From NCBI GenBank assembly GCA_002632355.1, contig NSJJ01000001.1, positions 186,001 through 250,000 on the forward strand: a stretch of 64,000 bases of DNA, in the 5' to 3' direction. This stretch comes from Sulfuricella denitrificans. GTDB lineage: Bacteria; Pseudomonadota; Gammaproteobacteria; Burkholderiales; Sulfuricellaceae. Made by a program: the position numbers and the translations under genes. A model generated the notes under the pieces. The model saw nothing but the letters and a program-made list of their open reading frames with translations. It did not search any database and was not told the origin of the DNA. Of the stretch, positions 1-7,414 are shown one piece after another (the stretch's first letter is position 1; each line of letters opens with the position of its first letter).

Positions 1-809
1 GTGGCGAGGGGCGTGGTGATCTCCGGAAAGAACTGGCTGCCAAAGCCGACCGCGCTGCGCCGCAGGCCTCTTCCAATGTGGAGAAAGGACCTCAGCAGGG
101 TACAGGCGAGAGCGGAAACGAGGGGCGTGGCAAACGCAACCGCCGGGGTGGACGACGCGAGCGTGAACGGAGAGAAGAAGGCCGCGCTGTCAGCGAAGTG
201 CCGGCTGAAGTTGTAGCAGAGAAAAACGAAAACCTAGCTGTGCCAGTCGTGGTGGAACAGGTCCTTGCGCCGGTTGCAGTGGAGCAAGTCGTTGCTCCCG
301 TTGCCGAGGTGCAAATCGCCGTGCCGGTAGCAGCGCCTGTCGAAATGCCTCAGCCGCAGCCAGAAGTACTAGTGGCGGAGCACGTAATTGTTGAAGCCAG
401 CGCAACAGAATCCGAAGCTGTGTCATCTCAGGTCACGGAACCCGAAGCGGAAGTCGTGGCAGAAGCTCCTGTACAGACAGCCCCAGCCGTTATTCCGGCT
501 GAGCCCGTTTCGACACTGCAACAGGTCGAAACGGTGGCAGCGCCAGTCGAGACCGAAGCCGTAGAAGAACCGCCGGCAAAAACACGCACATCGCGCCGCC
601 GGCGTCGCCCTGCCGCCACTGCGACAGAGAATGTTGAGAGTGGGCTGGTGCAGGTGGAAACCAAGTCGGAACGGCTGGAAGCCGAGGGCGCTGAAACAGC
701 CGAACCGGCCATGTCGAAGCCGCGTCCCGCTCGTCAGAAACCGGTCAAGGAGGATACTTCCGAACCGCTCATGCAAGTTGAAACACGCAAATCTGAAGAG
801 CTGGCGTAG
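1..809 (+). CDS. rne: C-terminal tail of a protein, probably ribonuclease E (partial)
   Basis: The open frame runs in from the left edge (first full codon at base 3) and stops at 807-809, so only about 268 C-terminal residues are visible. The ORF-track start at 78 is an internal GTG, not a true start. The sequence opens with an Arg/Gly basic patch (GKRNRRGGRRERERREEGR), continues as a low-complexity Val/Pro/Ala/Glu stretch with repeats like VEQVLAPVAVEQVVAPVAEV, then a second basic patch (KTRTSRRRRRPA). This architecture fits the natively unfolded, RNA- and partner-binding tail of RNase E, the membrane-associated endonuclease that scaffolds the RNA degradosome. No catalytic domain is visible, so another disordered RNA-binding protein remains possible. 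An intrinsic terminator follows within 20 bp. Confidence 0.55.
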   Translation, partial: GEGRGDLRKELAAKADRAAPQASSNVEKGPQQGTGESGNEGRGKRNRRGGRRERERREEGRAVSEVPAEVVAEKNENLAVPVVVEQVLAPVAVEQVVAPVAEVQIAVPVAAPVEMPQPQPEVLVAEHVIVEASATESEAVSSQVTEPEAEVVAEAPVQTAPAVIPAEPVSTLQQVETVAAPVETEAVEEPPAKTRTSRRRRRPAATATENVESGLVQVETKSERLEAEGAETAEPAMSKPRPARQKPVKEDTSEPLMQVETRKSEELA

Positions 810-824
810 CTTAGGTTAAGAAAA

Positions 825-854
825 TAAAAAAGGTGGCTTCGGCCACCTTTTTTA
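825..854. terminator. Bidirectional intrinsic terminator between convergent genes
   Basis: A stem AAAAAAGGTGGC / GCCACCTTTTTT closes on a TTCG tetraloop. It has A and T tracts on both sides, so it can end transcription of the rightward rne-like gene and of the leftward rlmD operon, which converge here. Confidence 0.85.
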
Positions 855-885
855 TTGCTCCAAAATATAGCAATTTCTCAGTTGT

Positions 886-2184
886 TCATGGTTTCTCGAA
901 CAGCGCGATGGATTCGACATGGGCGGTATGCGGAAACATGTTGGCAACGCCGGCGGCTTTTAGCGTGTATCCGTGGATGTGGACCAGCTGAGAAGCATCG
1001 CGTGCCAGGGTGGCAGGGTTGCAGGATACATACACGATTCGCTTCGGGCCATGAGCTTCGATTGCCTGGATTACTTCTGCTGCGCCGTCGCGAGGCGGGT
1101 CGATCAGCATTTTGTCGAAGTGGCCTAGAGCAGCCAGACTTTCCGGGGTGGCCTGAAACAGGTCCGCTTGCCTGAATTCCGCCAAATGCGCCAGGCTGTT
1201 GTATTCGGCATTGGATATGGCACGGGCCACCAGCGCGGCACTGCCCTCTACCCCGACGACTGTCGCGCCGCGTCGGGCGATGGGCAGGGTGAAGTTGCCC
1301 AGGCCGCAGAACAGATCGGCGATGCGTTCACCCGGTTGCGGGTCGAGCAGGGCCAAGGCGCGGCGCACCAGCAGACGATTGATGACCGGGTTGACCTGGG
1401 TGAATTCGGTGGGCTTGAAAGGCATGGTAATGCCGAATTCTGGCAGGGTATAGTTCAGCGGCGGCGCATCCAGCGGGTAGAAGGGGTGCACGGTGTCCGG
1501 CCCCTTTGTCTGGGTCCAGAACTGGACCTTGTGCTGGTCCGCAAAGGCCCTGAGCAAATCTTCATCCGCAGGTGTGAGCGGATCCATAATGCGCAACACC
1601 AGCACGTTTACATCCTGCCCCAGGGCGATCTCGATTTGCGGCAGGCGTTCACGGATGGAAAGCTGGCCGATCAGCTGACCCAGCGGTGCGATCAGGGCGG
1701 AAATGTGCGGCGGCAGGACTTCGCAGCGATGCATGTCCACGACGAAGCCGCTGCGCCTCTCGTGGAAGCCCACCAGCACCTTGCCTTTCTTGCGTGACAT
1801 GTCCTTGACCGAGATCCTGGCGCGCTGGCGATAGCCCCAGGCTTCGCCATGGATGGTGGGCAGAATGGACTGGGCCCTGACCTTGCCGATATGCCACAGG
1901 TCGTCTTCGAGTACGCGCTGTTTTACTGCAACCTGGCCAGATTCTTCCAGGTGCTGCATGCTGCAGCCGCCGCATACCCCGAAGTGAGGGCATTTGGGTG
2001 TGACGCGCATGTAGCTGGGGTGTGCGACTTCCCGCAGGGTGGCCATTTCGTAGCTGGGTTTTTTCTTGTATACGGAATAGGTGACTTTCTCTCCCGGCAG
2101 CGCGCCTTCGATGAAAATTACCTTGCCATCCACGTGGGTAATGCCGCGGCCTTCGTGGTCCAGCGATTCAATGCTAACGGTCAT
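886..2184 (-). CDS. rlmD: 23S rRNA (uracil-1939-C5)-methyltransferase RlmD (RumA)
   Basis: A 432-residue SAM-dependent RNA methyltransferase of the RumA/TrmA family that methylates U1939 of 23S rRNA. The N-terminal TRAM-like segment ([12 protein letters not shown]) is followed by the iron-sulfur cysteines [10 protein letters not shown] near residues 64-73, which separate RlmD from TrmA. The SAM-binding motif is [12 protein letters not shown], and the catalytic cysteine lies in [10 protein letters not shown] near the C terminus. Length is normal. It is the last gene of a leftward operon, and its start overlaps the 3' end of the vanZ-like gene by 11 bp, implying coupled translation. RlmD versus RlmC is decided by length and the Fe-S motif. 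Confidence 0.93.
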   Translation of the reverse strand: MTVSIESLDHEGRGITHVDGKVIFIEGALPGEKVTYSVYKKKPSYEMATLREVAHPSYMRVTPKCPHFGVCGGCSMQHLEESGQVAVKQRVLEDDLWHIGKVRAQSILPTIHGEAWGYRQRARISVKDMSRKKGKVLVGFHERRSGFVVDMHRCEVLPPHISALIAPLGQLIGQLSIRERLPQIEIALGQDVNVLVLRIMDPLTPADEDLLRAFADQHKVQFWTQTKGPDTVHPFYPLDAPPLNYTLPEFGITMPFKPTEFTQVNPVINRLLVRRALALLDPQPGERIADLFCGLGNFTLPIARRGATVVGVEGSAALVARAISNAEYNSLAHLAEFRQADLFQATPESLAALGHFDKMLIDPPRDGAAEVIQAIEAHGPKRIVYVSCNPATLARDASQLVHIHGYTLKAAGVANMFPHTAHVESIALFEKP

Positions 2185-2560
2185 GATGCGATACCAATCC
2201 TGCGTCCAGACGGGTTAATAAATGCGGCAGTAAAGTGGTGCTTAGCAGCCAGCCGAGTGCAACTCCCAGGCTGTCTGCCAGAAAATCTGCCCATTCGGCA
2301 GAACGGTAGCCGCCCCAGCCTTGCAATAGTTCGATGATCCCGCCGTAGGCAATGCAGACGCATGCCAGGAAGATCTTTTGCCTGCGGGCTGGGTATATCA
2401 GACAGAACCAGCCCATCAGGACGGTATAGGCGATCAGGTGTTCCAGTTTGTCGGCATGGGGAAAACGCATGGGCGTGGGCGGGGAGGGCACGAGTGATAA
2501 GTAGCCGATCAGGATGATAAGCAACCAGCCCGCTGCCAGCCATGTCGTACGGTAAGTCAT
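2174..2560 (-). CDS. VanZ-like small membrane protein
   Basis: A 128-residue protein with about four predicted membrane segments ([18 protein letters not shown] near the N terminus, then [30 protein letters not shown] and [14 protein letters not shown]). The conserved VanZ pattern is visible as [11 protein letters not shown], then GGIIELLQ and [14 protein letters not shown]. The family is named for a teicoplanin-resistance protein, but most proteobacterial members have no known role, and no resistance function is implied here. It sits between the exonuclease gene (6 bp gap) and rlmD (11 bp overlap) in the same operon. Confidence 0.8.
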   Translation of the reverse strand: MTYRTTWLAAGWLLIILIGYLSLVPSPPTPMRFPHADKLEHLIAYTVLMGWFCLIYPARRQKIFLACVCIAYGGIIELLQGWGGYRSAEWADFLADSLGVALGWLLSTTLLPHLLTRLDAGLVSHHDR

Positions 2561-2566
2561 CAGGAA

Positions 2567-3343
2567 TCAGGCGGTCCAGGCACCCAGAAATTCGCGCCAG
2601 TGTTCGGCGTCGATTTTAGTCAGCTGGCTACGCACCAGATCGCATTCTTCCTGATATTGTGCGGGTGTAAATGTGCCGCGCATCAACTGGAAACGCAGAA
2701 AGACCAGATAAGTATTGGCTACATCGGTTTCGCAGTAGTTGCGGATGGCGGTGATTTCACCTCTCTGGTATGCGTCCCAAACCTTGGAGCCGTCCATGCC
2801 AAGTTTGCCGGGGAAGCCGCACAGCTGGGCGATCTGATCGAGCGGTGCATTGGCGCGCGGCTGGTAGAGTGCGATCAGATCCATCAGGTCGAGGTGACGG
2901 GTGTGGTAGCGGCTGATGTAATTGTTCCACTTGAATTCGCGGTCATCCTCGCCCATGTCCCAGTAACGCGGCGCCTGGATGCCGTGCATGAGGGCGCGGT
3001 AATGAAGTACCGGCAGGTCGAAGCCGCCGCCGTTCCATGACACCAGTTGCGGGGTGTATTTTTCGATGCCCTCGAAGAAGCGCCGGATGATCTCGGCTTC
3101 ACTATCTTCTGTCGTGCCCAGGCTCCATACCCGAAAGCTGTCGCGCTCGCGCAGGGTGCAGGAGATAGCGACCACGCGATGCAGATGGAGCTGCAGAAAA
3201 TCACCCCCGGTGGACTGGCGGCGTTGCTGGAATGCAATCTCGGCCACCTGGGCATCCGGTGTTTCCGTACTCAGGTCGTGAAGGATGCGCAACCCTGCAA
3301 CGTCGGGAACGGTCTCGATATCAAAAACCAGGACAGGCGTCAC
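2567..3343 (-). CDS. Predicted 3'-5' exonuclease related to the PolB exonuclease domain
   Basis: The core begins VLVFDIETVPDV, the ExoI motif (Asp-x-Glu) of DEDD exonucleases. WNGGGFDLPVL is ExoII and YCETDVANTYLVFLR supplies the ExoIII aspartate. No polymerase domain follows, so this is the stand-alone PolB-like exonuclease family (about 258 residues). The ORF track starts at a GTG at 3379, which would overlap ydbL by 40 bp. I prefer the GTG at 3343, which forms a 4-bp GTGA overlap with the ydbL stop and puts the DEDD motif directly at the N terminus. The start is not certain because no strong ribosome binding site is visible for either. Confidence 0.85.
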   Translation of the reverse strand: MTPVLVFDIETVPDVAGLRILHDLSTETPDAQVAEIAFQQRRQSTGGDFLQLHLHRVVAISCTLRERDSFRVWSLGTTEDSEAEIIRRFFEGIEKYTPQLVSWNGGGFDLPVLHYRALMHGIQAPRYWDMGEDDREFKWNNYISRYHTRHLDLMDLIALYQPRANAPLDQIAQLCGFPGKLGMDGSKVWDAYQRGEITAIRNYCETDVANTYLVFLRFQLMRGTFTPAQYQEECDLVRSQLTKIDAEHWREFLGAWTA

Positions 3344-3765
3344 TTTTTGACCCAGGCGCCGCTTGGATTCTGGTGCCACCAGCCGGAAGCGGCCTTGCTG
3401 ATCCAGCGCTGGGCGAAGGTCGAGCGGACTTCATCCTCCCATTCCGGATGGCCGTTGGCGCGAGCAATTTCACGGTACAGCGCCATGCGGTCCTGATTTT
3501 CTGCCGCAACCAGTGAATTCATCATCTGCCGCTGTGCCAGTGGTGCGGCGGCAGGATCATGCACTGCCACCATGCCGTCACGCGTCAAGCCCACTGCGCC
3601 GCTGGTATAGAAGCCTGCCAGCTCGGCGTGACGCTGTTGCATGCCCTGTTTCAGGGAAGTGATAGCCGGCGTATTGATCTCGAGGTCGGCAGCTGCCAGT
3701 GCCAGAGAGGATCCCCAGAGGGCAAAAAGAATAAGCCATGAAAAAATATGGGTGAGAACTTTCAT
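3340..3765 (-). CDS. ydbL: YdbL family (DUF1318) periplasmic protein
   Basis: A 141-residue protein with a cleavable signal peptide (hydrophobic FSWLILFALWGSSLALAA, cleavage near ALA-AAD). The mature domain has the DUF1318 features: repeated Met/Gln/Arg helices (SLKQGMQQRHAELAGFYTSGAVGLTRDG) and ending ISKAASGWWHQNPSGAWVKK. YdbL belongs with YnbE and YdbH in an envelope system of the AsmA-like phospholipid-transport group. Its start overlaps the ynbE stop by 4 bp (ATGA). Confidence 0.88.
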   Translation of the reverse strand: MKVLTHIFSWLILFALWGSSLALAAADLEINTPAITSLKQGMQQRHAELAGFYTSGAVGLTRDGMVAVHDPAAAPLAQRQMMNSLVAAENQDRMALYREIARANGHPEWEDEVRSTFAQRWISKAASGWWHQNPSGAWVKK

Positions 3766-3944
3766 TTTGTTTCCCCTTGCTTTTCAGTTTGCGGTTTTGC
3801 GCCCTGCTTGAGCTGCCAGATATCGTCAATGATCTTGTCGGCGGCTTTTTCTGCAGCGGCCGCCGGGAAGTAGATATTGATGGTGACGCATCCTGCGGTC
3901 ATGCCGCCCAGCAGCAGGGTTACTGCCAAAAAGGTCGTTTTCAT
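3762..3944 (-). CDS. ynbE: YnbE-like lipoprotein
   Basis: A 60-residue lipoprotein. A short basic start and hydrophobic stretch (FLAVTLLLGG) lead to the lipobox MTAGC, with the acylated cysteine at about residue 19. The mature part contains the family hallmark TINIYFPAAAAEKAADKIIDDIW. YnbE works with YdbH, and a lipoprotein anchored in the outer membrane is consistent with a bridge across the periplasm. It lies 10 bp downstream of ydbH and overlaps ydbL by 4 bp. Confidence 0.9.
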   Translation of the reverse strand: MKTTFLAVTLLLGGMTAGCVTINIYFPAAAAEKAADKIIDDIWQLKQGAKPQTEKQGETK

Positions 3945-3954
3945 GTGATCCTCG

Positions 3955-5916
3955 CTATTGAACTACAGGCCTGGCATTGCCTTGGGTCACCCGCTGCAGG
4001 CGGGCAATCAGCTCATCCCAGCTGACGCTGCGATTGTAACCGATTACCGTAATCGCCGGTATGCCGCCCCCTTTGACTATCACGTAGCCATTGGGTGCGG
4101 GCTCGACGCCATCCATCTGGCAGACGCTGTTGCGTAGCACGCACGAGAGACCCAGCCGGCTATAGCCGAACTCCTCGAAAAACCCCAGAAAGCTGCGCTG
4201 AATCGCAGCAGCCGCACCTGCTCCGCCCAGTGCCGAAATGTTCTGGACCGCGCGCTGTGAAATCTTGCGTGGATAGCTGCCTGAACTGCTGCGTACGTCG
4301 GCTTCGAACGACACCGGCTTCCAGTTGGACAATTCCAGGCCTTTGACAGTGACGTCAATACGTCCCTGCATGCTGCCGAAGGAAAATGCGCGCGTCAGCA
4401 GGTCGAGATCCAGGTTGCGCATGTCGAGGCTGGCTTGCATGCGTGGCGCATGGCCGAGCACATCGAGCAGAACCAGATCCTGAAGCACCGCCGTACCGTC
4501 AAAGGCCCTGACCAGTAGCGCACCATCCAGCACCAGCCGGCCTGATTCGTAATGTACGCGGGGTACCACGCCGGCCAGGGTGCCGTGCATTTTCGGCAAG
4601 TGCAGGGCGCTGGAAAGCCGCTCCATGGAGACGGGGGTGAGCCCGCCCTCGAATTCCCAGCGCCAGCCCTGAGTCGTCGGAGCCGCCCGGAAATTTTCGA
4701 TATTCAGGCTGCCATCCAGAATCGGGATACTGAGCCGGGGAATGCTGATATCCTTGTCCTGCAGGTGAATCGTGGTATTGAACCCGCCAAGCGGCAACGC
4801 CAGAACCCGCCCGCTACCGATGCCAAGGCTGGCCGAGCTTGCCGATCCGGCTTGCCAGGGTAGTTTGAAATGAATGTCGTTCAAGGCGAAGCGGCCTTCC
4901 CCGTCCTGGAGCGAGGCATTATCCATGCGCATCTCCAGCGCCTGCACCTCTCCGCTGGCGATGCGACTGGAAAAACTGACCTTGCCGCCTGCCGTCGATT
5001 TGGCGAGTGTGGTTTTTTCCAGAAAAGGGAGCAGGAAGGTTGCATGGAGCGGGCCAAGGTTCAGCTCCCTGCCTTCCAGCGTAGCTTTGGAAAGTTTGCG
5101 GGCAGTCACGTCCCATATGGCAGAGGCGTTGATCTCGCCAATTCCCGGCCAGCGCAGTACGCCCTGTTGCAGTTCGATGCGCTGCGGGCTGGAACGCCCG
5201 CTGGCTGCAAGTCGAACTCCACCGTCAGTGACATAGAGCGGGTGCCAGTAGATTTCACCACTCTCCCAGAAAATATCGCCCTGCCAGACCATATCTCCAT
5301 GGTCCGGACCCGCCTTGAAAGCAATTTTTCCACTGACTTTCTCGCCCGCATGGAGGCCGCTGGCGTCGCTGAACGCCAGGCCGGACAATTGCAGATCAGC
5401 GTCGGCACTATGCAGTTTTGCGCCGTTGCCTGTGAGGTGAAGTTTGCCGCTGATGCTCCCCGCGCTCGGAGCAGGCATGTTGTCGGGAAGCCAGGATTTT
5501 GTGTAGGCAATGTTGCCGTTCCGAAGTTTGGCCAGAACTTCCCAGTGATCCCCCCAGCGTGCATCCACACGCCAGCTTTCGCCGTCTGTAGGCTTGAGTT
5601 CCAGGGTCAGGCTTTTCGCATTAGGTGCGAAATGAAAACTAACCGGCCAGCTCTGTTTCTCTTTCAGCATACCCTGATCGCAGGAAATCGTGTCGCGCTC
5701 GATGCGAATTTTTGGGCAGAGCAGTGTCACATTTTTCCATGTGTGGTTCTGAAGGGTGAGTTGAGCGATGGTGGCTTCGAAGCGTTCTTTTTCCAGGCTG
5801 ACGGCTATTCCCCGAATCTGAAATGCAGGGCTGGAAATGTCTTCGATGCTGAGGCGGATTTGCTGGCCATGTGCAGAAGGAGCTATGCCCAGAATGAGGA
5901 AGATGGAGGCGATCAA
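3955..5916 (-). CDS. ydbH: YdbH family AsmA-like envelope protein
   Basis: A beta-rich protein of about 650 residues related to YdbH and the AsmA-like group implicated in phospholipid movement between inner and outer membranes. The C-terminal signature GYVIVKGGGIPAITVIGYNRSVSWDELIARL is diagnostic, and the middle carries repeated strands typical of the family. The ORF track starts at 6036, but the first residues (NAKVTSSIPVIGT) are antisense translation of the duplicated tRNA-Thr 3' end, followed by a terminator stem. The real start must lie after that. A TTG at 5916 gives MIASIFLILGIAPSAHG, a short signal peptide, though no clear ribosome binding site is seen. First gene of the ydbH-ynbE-ydbL operon. 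Confidence 0.85.
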   Translation of the reverse strand: MIASIFLILGIAPSAHGQQIRLSIEDISSPAFQIRGIAVSLEKERFEATIAQLTLQNHTWKNVTLLCPKIRIERDTISCDQGMLKEKQSWPVSFHFAPNAKSLTLELKPTDGESWRVDARWGDHWEVLAKLRNGNIAYTKSWLPDNMPAPSAGSISGKLHLTGNGAKLHSADADLQLSGLAFSDASGLHAGEKVSGKIAFKAGPDHGDMVWQGDIFWESGEIYWHPLYVTDGGVRLAASGRSSPQRIELQQGVLRWPGIGEINASAIWDVTARKLSKATLEGRELNLGPLHATFLLPFLEKTTLAKSTAGGKVSFSSRIASGEVQALEMRMDNASLQDGEGRFALNDIHFKLPWQAGSASSASLGIGSGRVLALPLGGFNTTIHLQDKDISIPRLSIPILDGSLNIENFRAAPTTQGWRWEFEGGLTPVSMERLSSALHLPKMHGTLAGVVPRVHYESGRLVLDGALLVRAFDGTAVLQDLVLLDVLGHAPRMQASLDMRNLDLDLLTRAFSFGSMQGRIDVTVKGLELSNWKPVSFEADVRSSSGSYPRKISQRAVQNISALGGAGAAAAIQRSFLGFFEEFGYSRLGLSCVLRNSVCQMDGVEPAPNGYVIVKGGGIPAITVIGYNRSVSWDELIARLQRVTQGNARPVVQ

Positions 5917-5948
5917 AGAAAAAGGCCGGCAGTTATAAACTGCCGGCC
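5915..5948 (-). terminator. Original intrinsic terminator of tRNA-Thr, now stranded beyond attL
   Basis: A perfect 10-bp stem, GGCCGGCAGT / ACTGCCGGCC, with a 5-base loop, is followed on the minus strand by CTTTTTCTTT. It begins 5 bp beyond the duplicated tRNA 3' end, the position expected for the tRNA terminator before the element inserted. It now lies between the element and ydbH. Confidence 0.8.
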
Positions 5949-5953
5949 CTGAT

Positions 5954-6002
5954 CTGGTGCCGATGACCGGAATCGAACTGGTGACCTTCGCATTACGAAT
6001 GC
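5954..6002 (-). repeat. attL: 49-bp duplicate of the tRNA-Thr 3' end
   Basis: This 49-bp stretch is identical to 12777-12825, which covers the CCA end, acceptor 3' strand, T arm, variable loop and 3' side of the anticodon arm of tRNA-Thr. It lacks the 5' half, so it is not a tRNA gene but the attachment-site copy left by site-specific integration. Confidence 0.93.
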
Positions 6003-6116
6003 CGTAAAAACAACGGGTTACAATAATCCACAACAAACTAAAGTAATTCCATCAATGAGTTAATGCGCTCGTTCATATTGTAGCTTGTTGTGCTTTTTGC
6101 TGGTTATTATTCTGTT

Positions 6117-6135
6117 AGTGCCCCATCAGTGCCCC
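6117..6135 (+). repeat. Left arm-type site pair (AGTGCCCCA twice)
   Basis: Two copies of AGTGCCCCA start 11 bp apart, one helical turn. The same pair occurs inverted at 12613-12631, and a variant pair occurs at 12711-12730 near the right end. The location near the element ends and the phasing suggest integrase or excisionase arm-binding sites; this is inference. Confidence 0.6.
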
Positions 6136-6148
6136 ATATGGCTACCGA

Positions 6149-6613
6149 TTAAAAGGGTAACCAGCTTAAATTTTGGCATGACTGTATTCTTAATGCGTTC
6201 TCGTTGCCTTGAGTACATTTGTCGGTGCATATTTTATTAAATCCATTCTTATTGCCGCATGAATCTAAGCAATCGGTAAATGGCTTATTATCAACTTCGG
6301 TATCAATTTTTGCCCTATTTTGAGCCAATAGGATAGATTCTAAATCAATGTAAGGAATGCGAGGAAGAATGTATGACCCAATTCTATCTAGTTGATCCAT
6401 TGAGCTATTTCTGGACTTTACTAATACATTCTTTGCCGAGGTTGGAAGAAGGGGGTTATCAATAAGCCGGTTGTAAAGCTCTATTCTGTCTTTAATGACT
6501 ATGGCGCAATATGCCGCCTTCAGTTCTATATCTGTAGGCGGCCTTCTTTCCTGGGCAAAAGAAAATTGTGTAAACGATATAATCAGGATAAAAAATAATA
6601 TCCTTTGTTTCAT
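6149..6613 (-). CDS. Unknown secreted Cys-containing protein of the element
   Basis: I do not recognise a family. The ORF track starts at 6694, but an internal ATG at 6613 has a good ribosome binding site (GAGGG eight bases upstream) and begins a clear signal peptide, MKQRILFFILIISFTQFSFAQ, so the mature protein is about 134 residues. The C-terminal third has paired cysteines (DCLDSCGNKNGFNKICTDKCTQG and one further Cys), suggesting disulfides in the periplasm. It is the last gene of the element before attL and is visibly more AT-rich than host genes, as cargo genes often are. Confidence 0.6.
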   Translation of the reverse strand: MKQRILFFILIISFTQFSFAQERRPPTDIELKAAYCAIVIKDRIELYNRLIDNPLLPTSAKNVLVKSRNSSMDQLDRIGSYILPRIPYIDLESILLAQNRAKIDTEVDNKPFTDCLDSCGNKNGFNKICTDKCTQGNENALRIQSCQNLSWLPF

Positions 6614-6725
6614 ATGATTACCCTCATTCCAAGACCACATTACACGGATATTTTCGCCGATCCCTGCTGAATAGGGTTTCACAATACGCTTCATTATGTC
6701 GCTGTGCTACCTGGCGCACCAGCTT

Positions 6726-6908
6726 TCATTCATCAGCACCAGCCCAGGTTACAAGAATATACATAACGTCCTGTTTGTCAGGATCATATCCATACCGCTT
6801 AAAACAGGCATCACGTGTTTCCCCTAGCTTTTGGAATAGCGCCTTCACAACAACCTTGCTCTTTGGTTTTTTCGCTTCGAGTTTTTCCAGTCGTTGCAAT
6901 ATGCTCAT
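6726..6908 (-). CDS. Small element protein, paralogue of its neighbour
   Basis: A 60-residue protein of unknown function. It starts MSILQRLEKLEA, nearly identical to the start of the upstream 65-residue protein (MSIIQRLEKLEA). Both share a Cys-x3-(R/Y)-(H/Y)-Gly-x-(N/D)-P-(D/E) core (CFKRYGYDPDKQ versus CIRRHGHNPDEQ) followed by a hydrophobic strand. The N terminus looks like a short amphipathic or coiled-coil helix. Its ATG overlaps the preceding stop by 4 bp. Confidence 0.6.
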   Translation of the reverse strand: MSILQRLEKLEAKKPKSKVVVKALFQKLGETRDACFKRYGYDPDKQDVMYILVTWAGADE

Positions 6909-7102
6909 AGCTTTATCCTTCCATTTTCTGCATCAACAATGCACCGGATAATGAAAGTTACTCCCTGCTCATCGGGGTTGTGTCCGTGTCGCCTGATACA
7001 TTCATCATCCGATTCGCTTTCGTCTTTAATTACCCGCACCCATCGCTGATCCTTAATTTGCGTTGCGGCTTCCAGCTTTTCCAGCCTTTGAATAATGCTC
7101 AT
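6905..7102 (-). CDS. Small element protein, paralogue of its neighbour
   Basis: A 65-residue protein of unknown function and tandem paralogue of the downstream 60-residue protein. It has the same N-terminal helix (QRLEKLEAA) and the same CIRRHGHNPDEQGVTFII core. It is joined to both neighbours by 4-bp ATGA overlaps, so it is almost certainly translated. The tandem copies suggest local duplication and divergence. Confidence 0.6.
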   Translation of the reverse strand: MSIIQRLEKLEAATQIKDQRWVRVIKDESESDDECIRRHGHNPDEQGVTFIIRCIVDAENGRIKL

Positions 7103-7368
7103 GGTTTTGCCCTTTCGAGTAATTCAATCCGTTTTTCGATTTCCACCAGTTCAATTACCTTGCCTATCTGCCCCAGCACATAAACCAGCTTCGTGCCGTC
7201 ACCCATATCAATATCGCCCCGGCGCATGTCCCGATATACCTTTCCCATTTCCAGGCGCACATCATCGGCGGTCTTGAGTTTGATTTCTTTGGGGGTAGGG
7301 TCTGGCTTCCCTGTAAAGCCATCAAAGGTTGTGTGCGTTTTCTCTGCCGTATCAATTGCTGATTTCAT
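7099..7368 (-). CDS. Unknown small element protein with coiled-coil C terminus
   Basis: About 89 residues from the ATG at 7368, chosen because AGGGA lies 7 bases upstream; the track start at 7425 is a weak GTG inside the preceding gene. The second half (VYVLGQIGKVIELVEIEKRIELLERAKP) is a strong amphipathic helix with heptad leucine/isoleucine spacing. The middle is acidic and Asp/Gly-rich (MRRGDIDMGDGTKL). No family is recognised. Its 3' end overlaps the next gene by 4 bp. Confidence 0.5.
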   Translation of the reverse strand: MKSAIDTAEKTHTTFDGFTGKPDPTPKEIKLKTADDVRLEMGKVYRDMRRGDIDMGDGTKLVYVLGQIGKVIELVEIEKRIELLERAKP

Positions 7369-7414
7369 TTTTTCATCCCTAAGGAAATTGACCACAAAAG
7401 CCACAAAAGGCTGT

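Noticed and set aside
4870-5952. 360-residue plus-strand ORF antisense to ydbH
   Set aside because: Shadow of the real minus-strand ydbH frame, with low-complexity composition and no ribosome binding site or domain.
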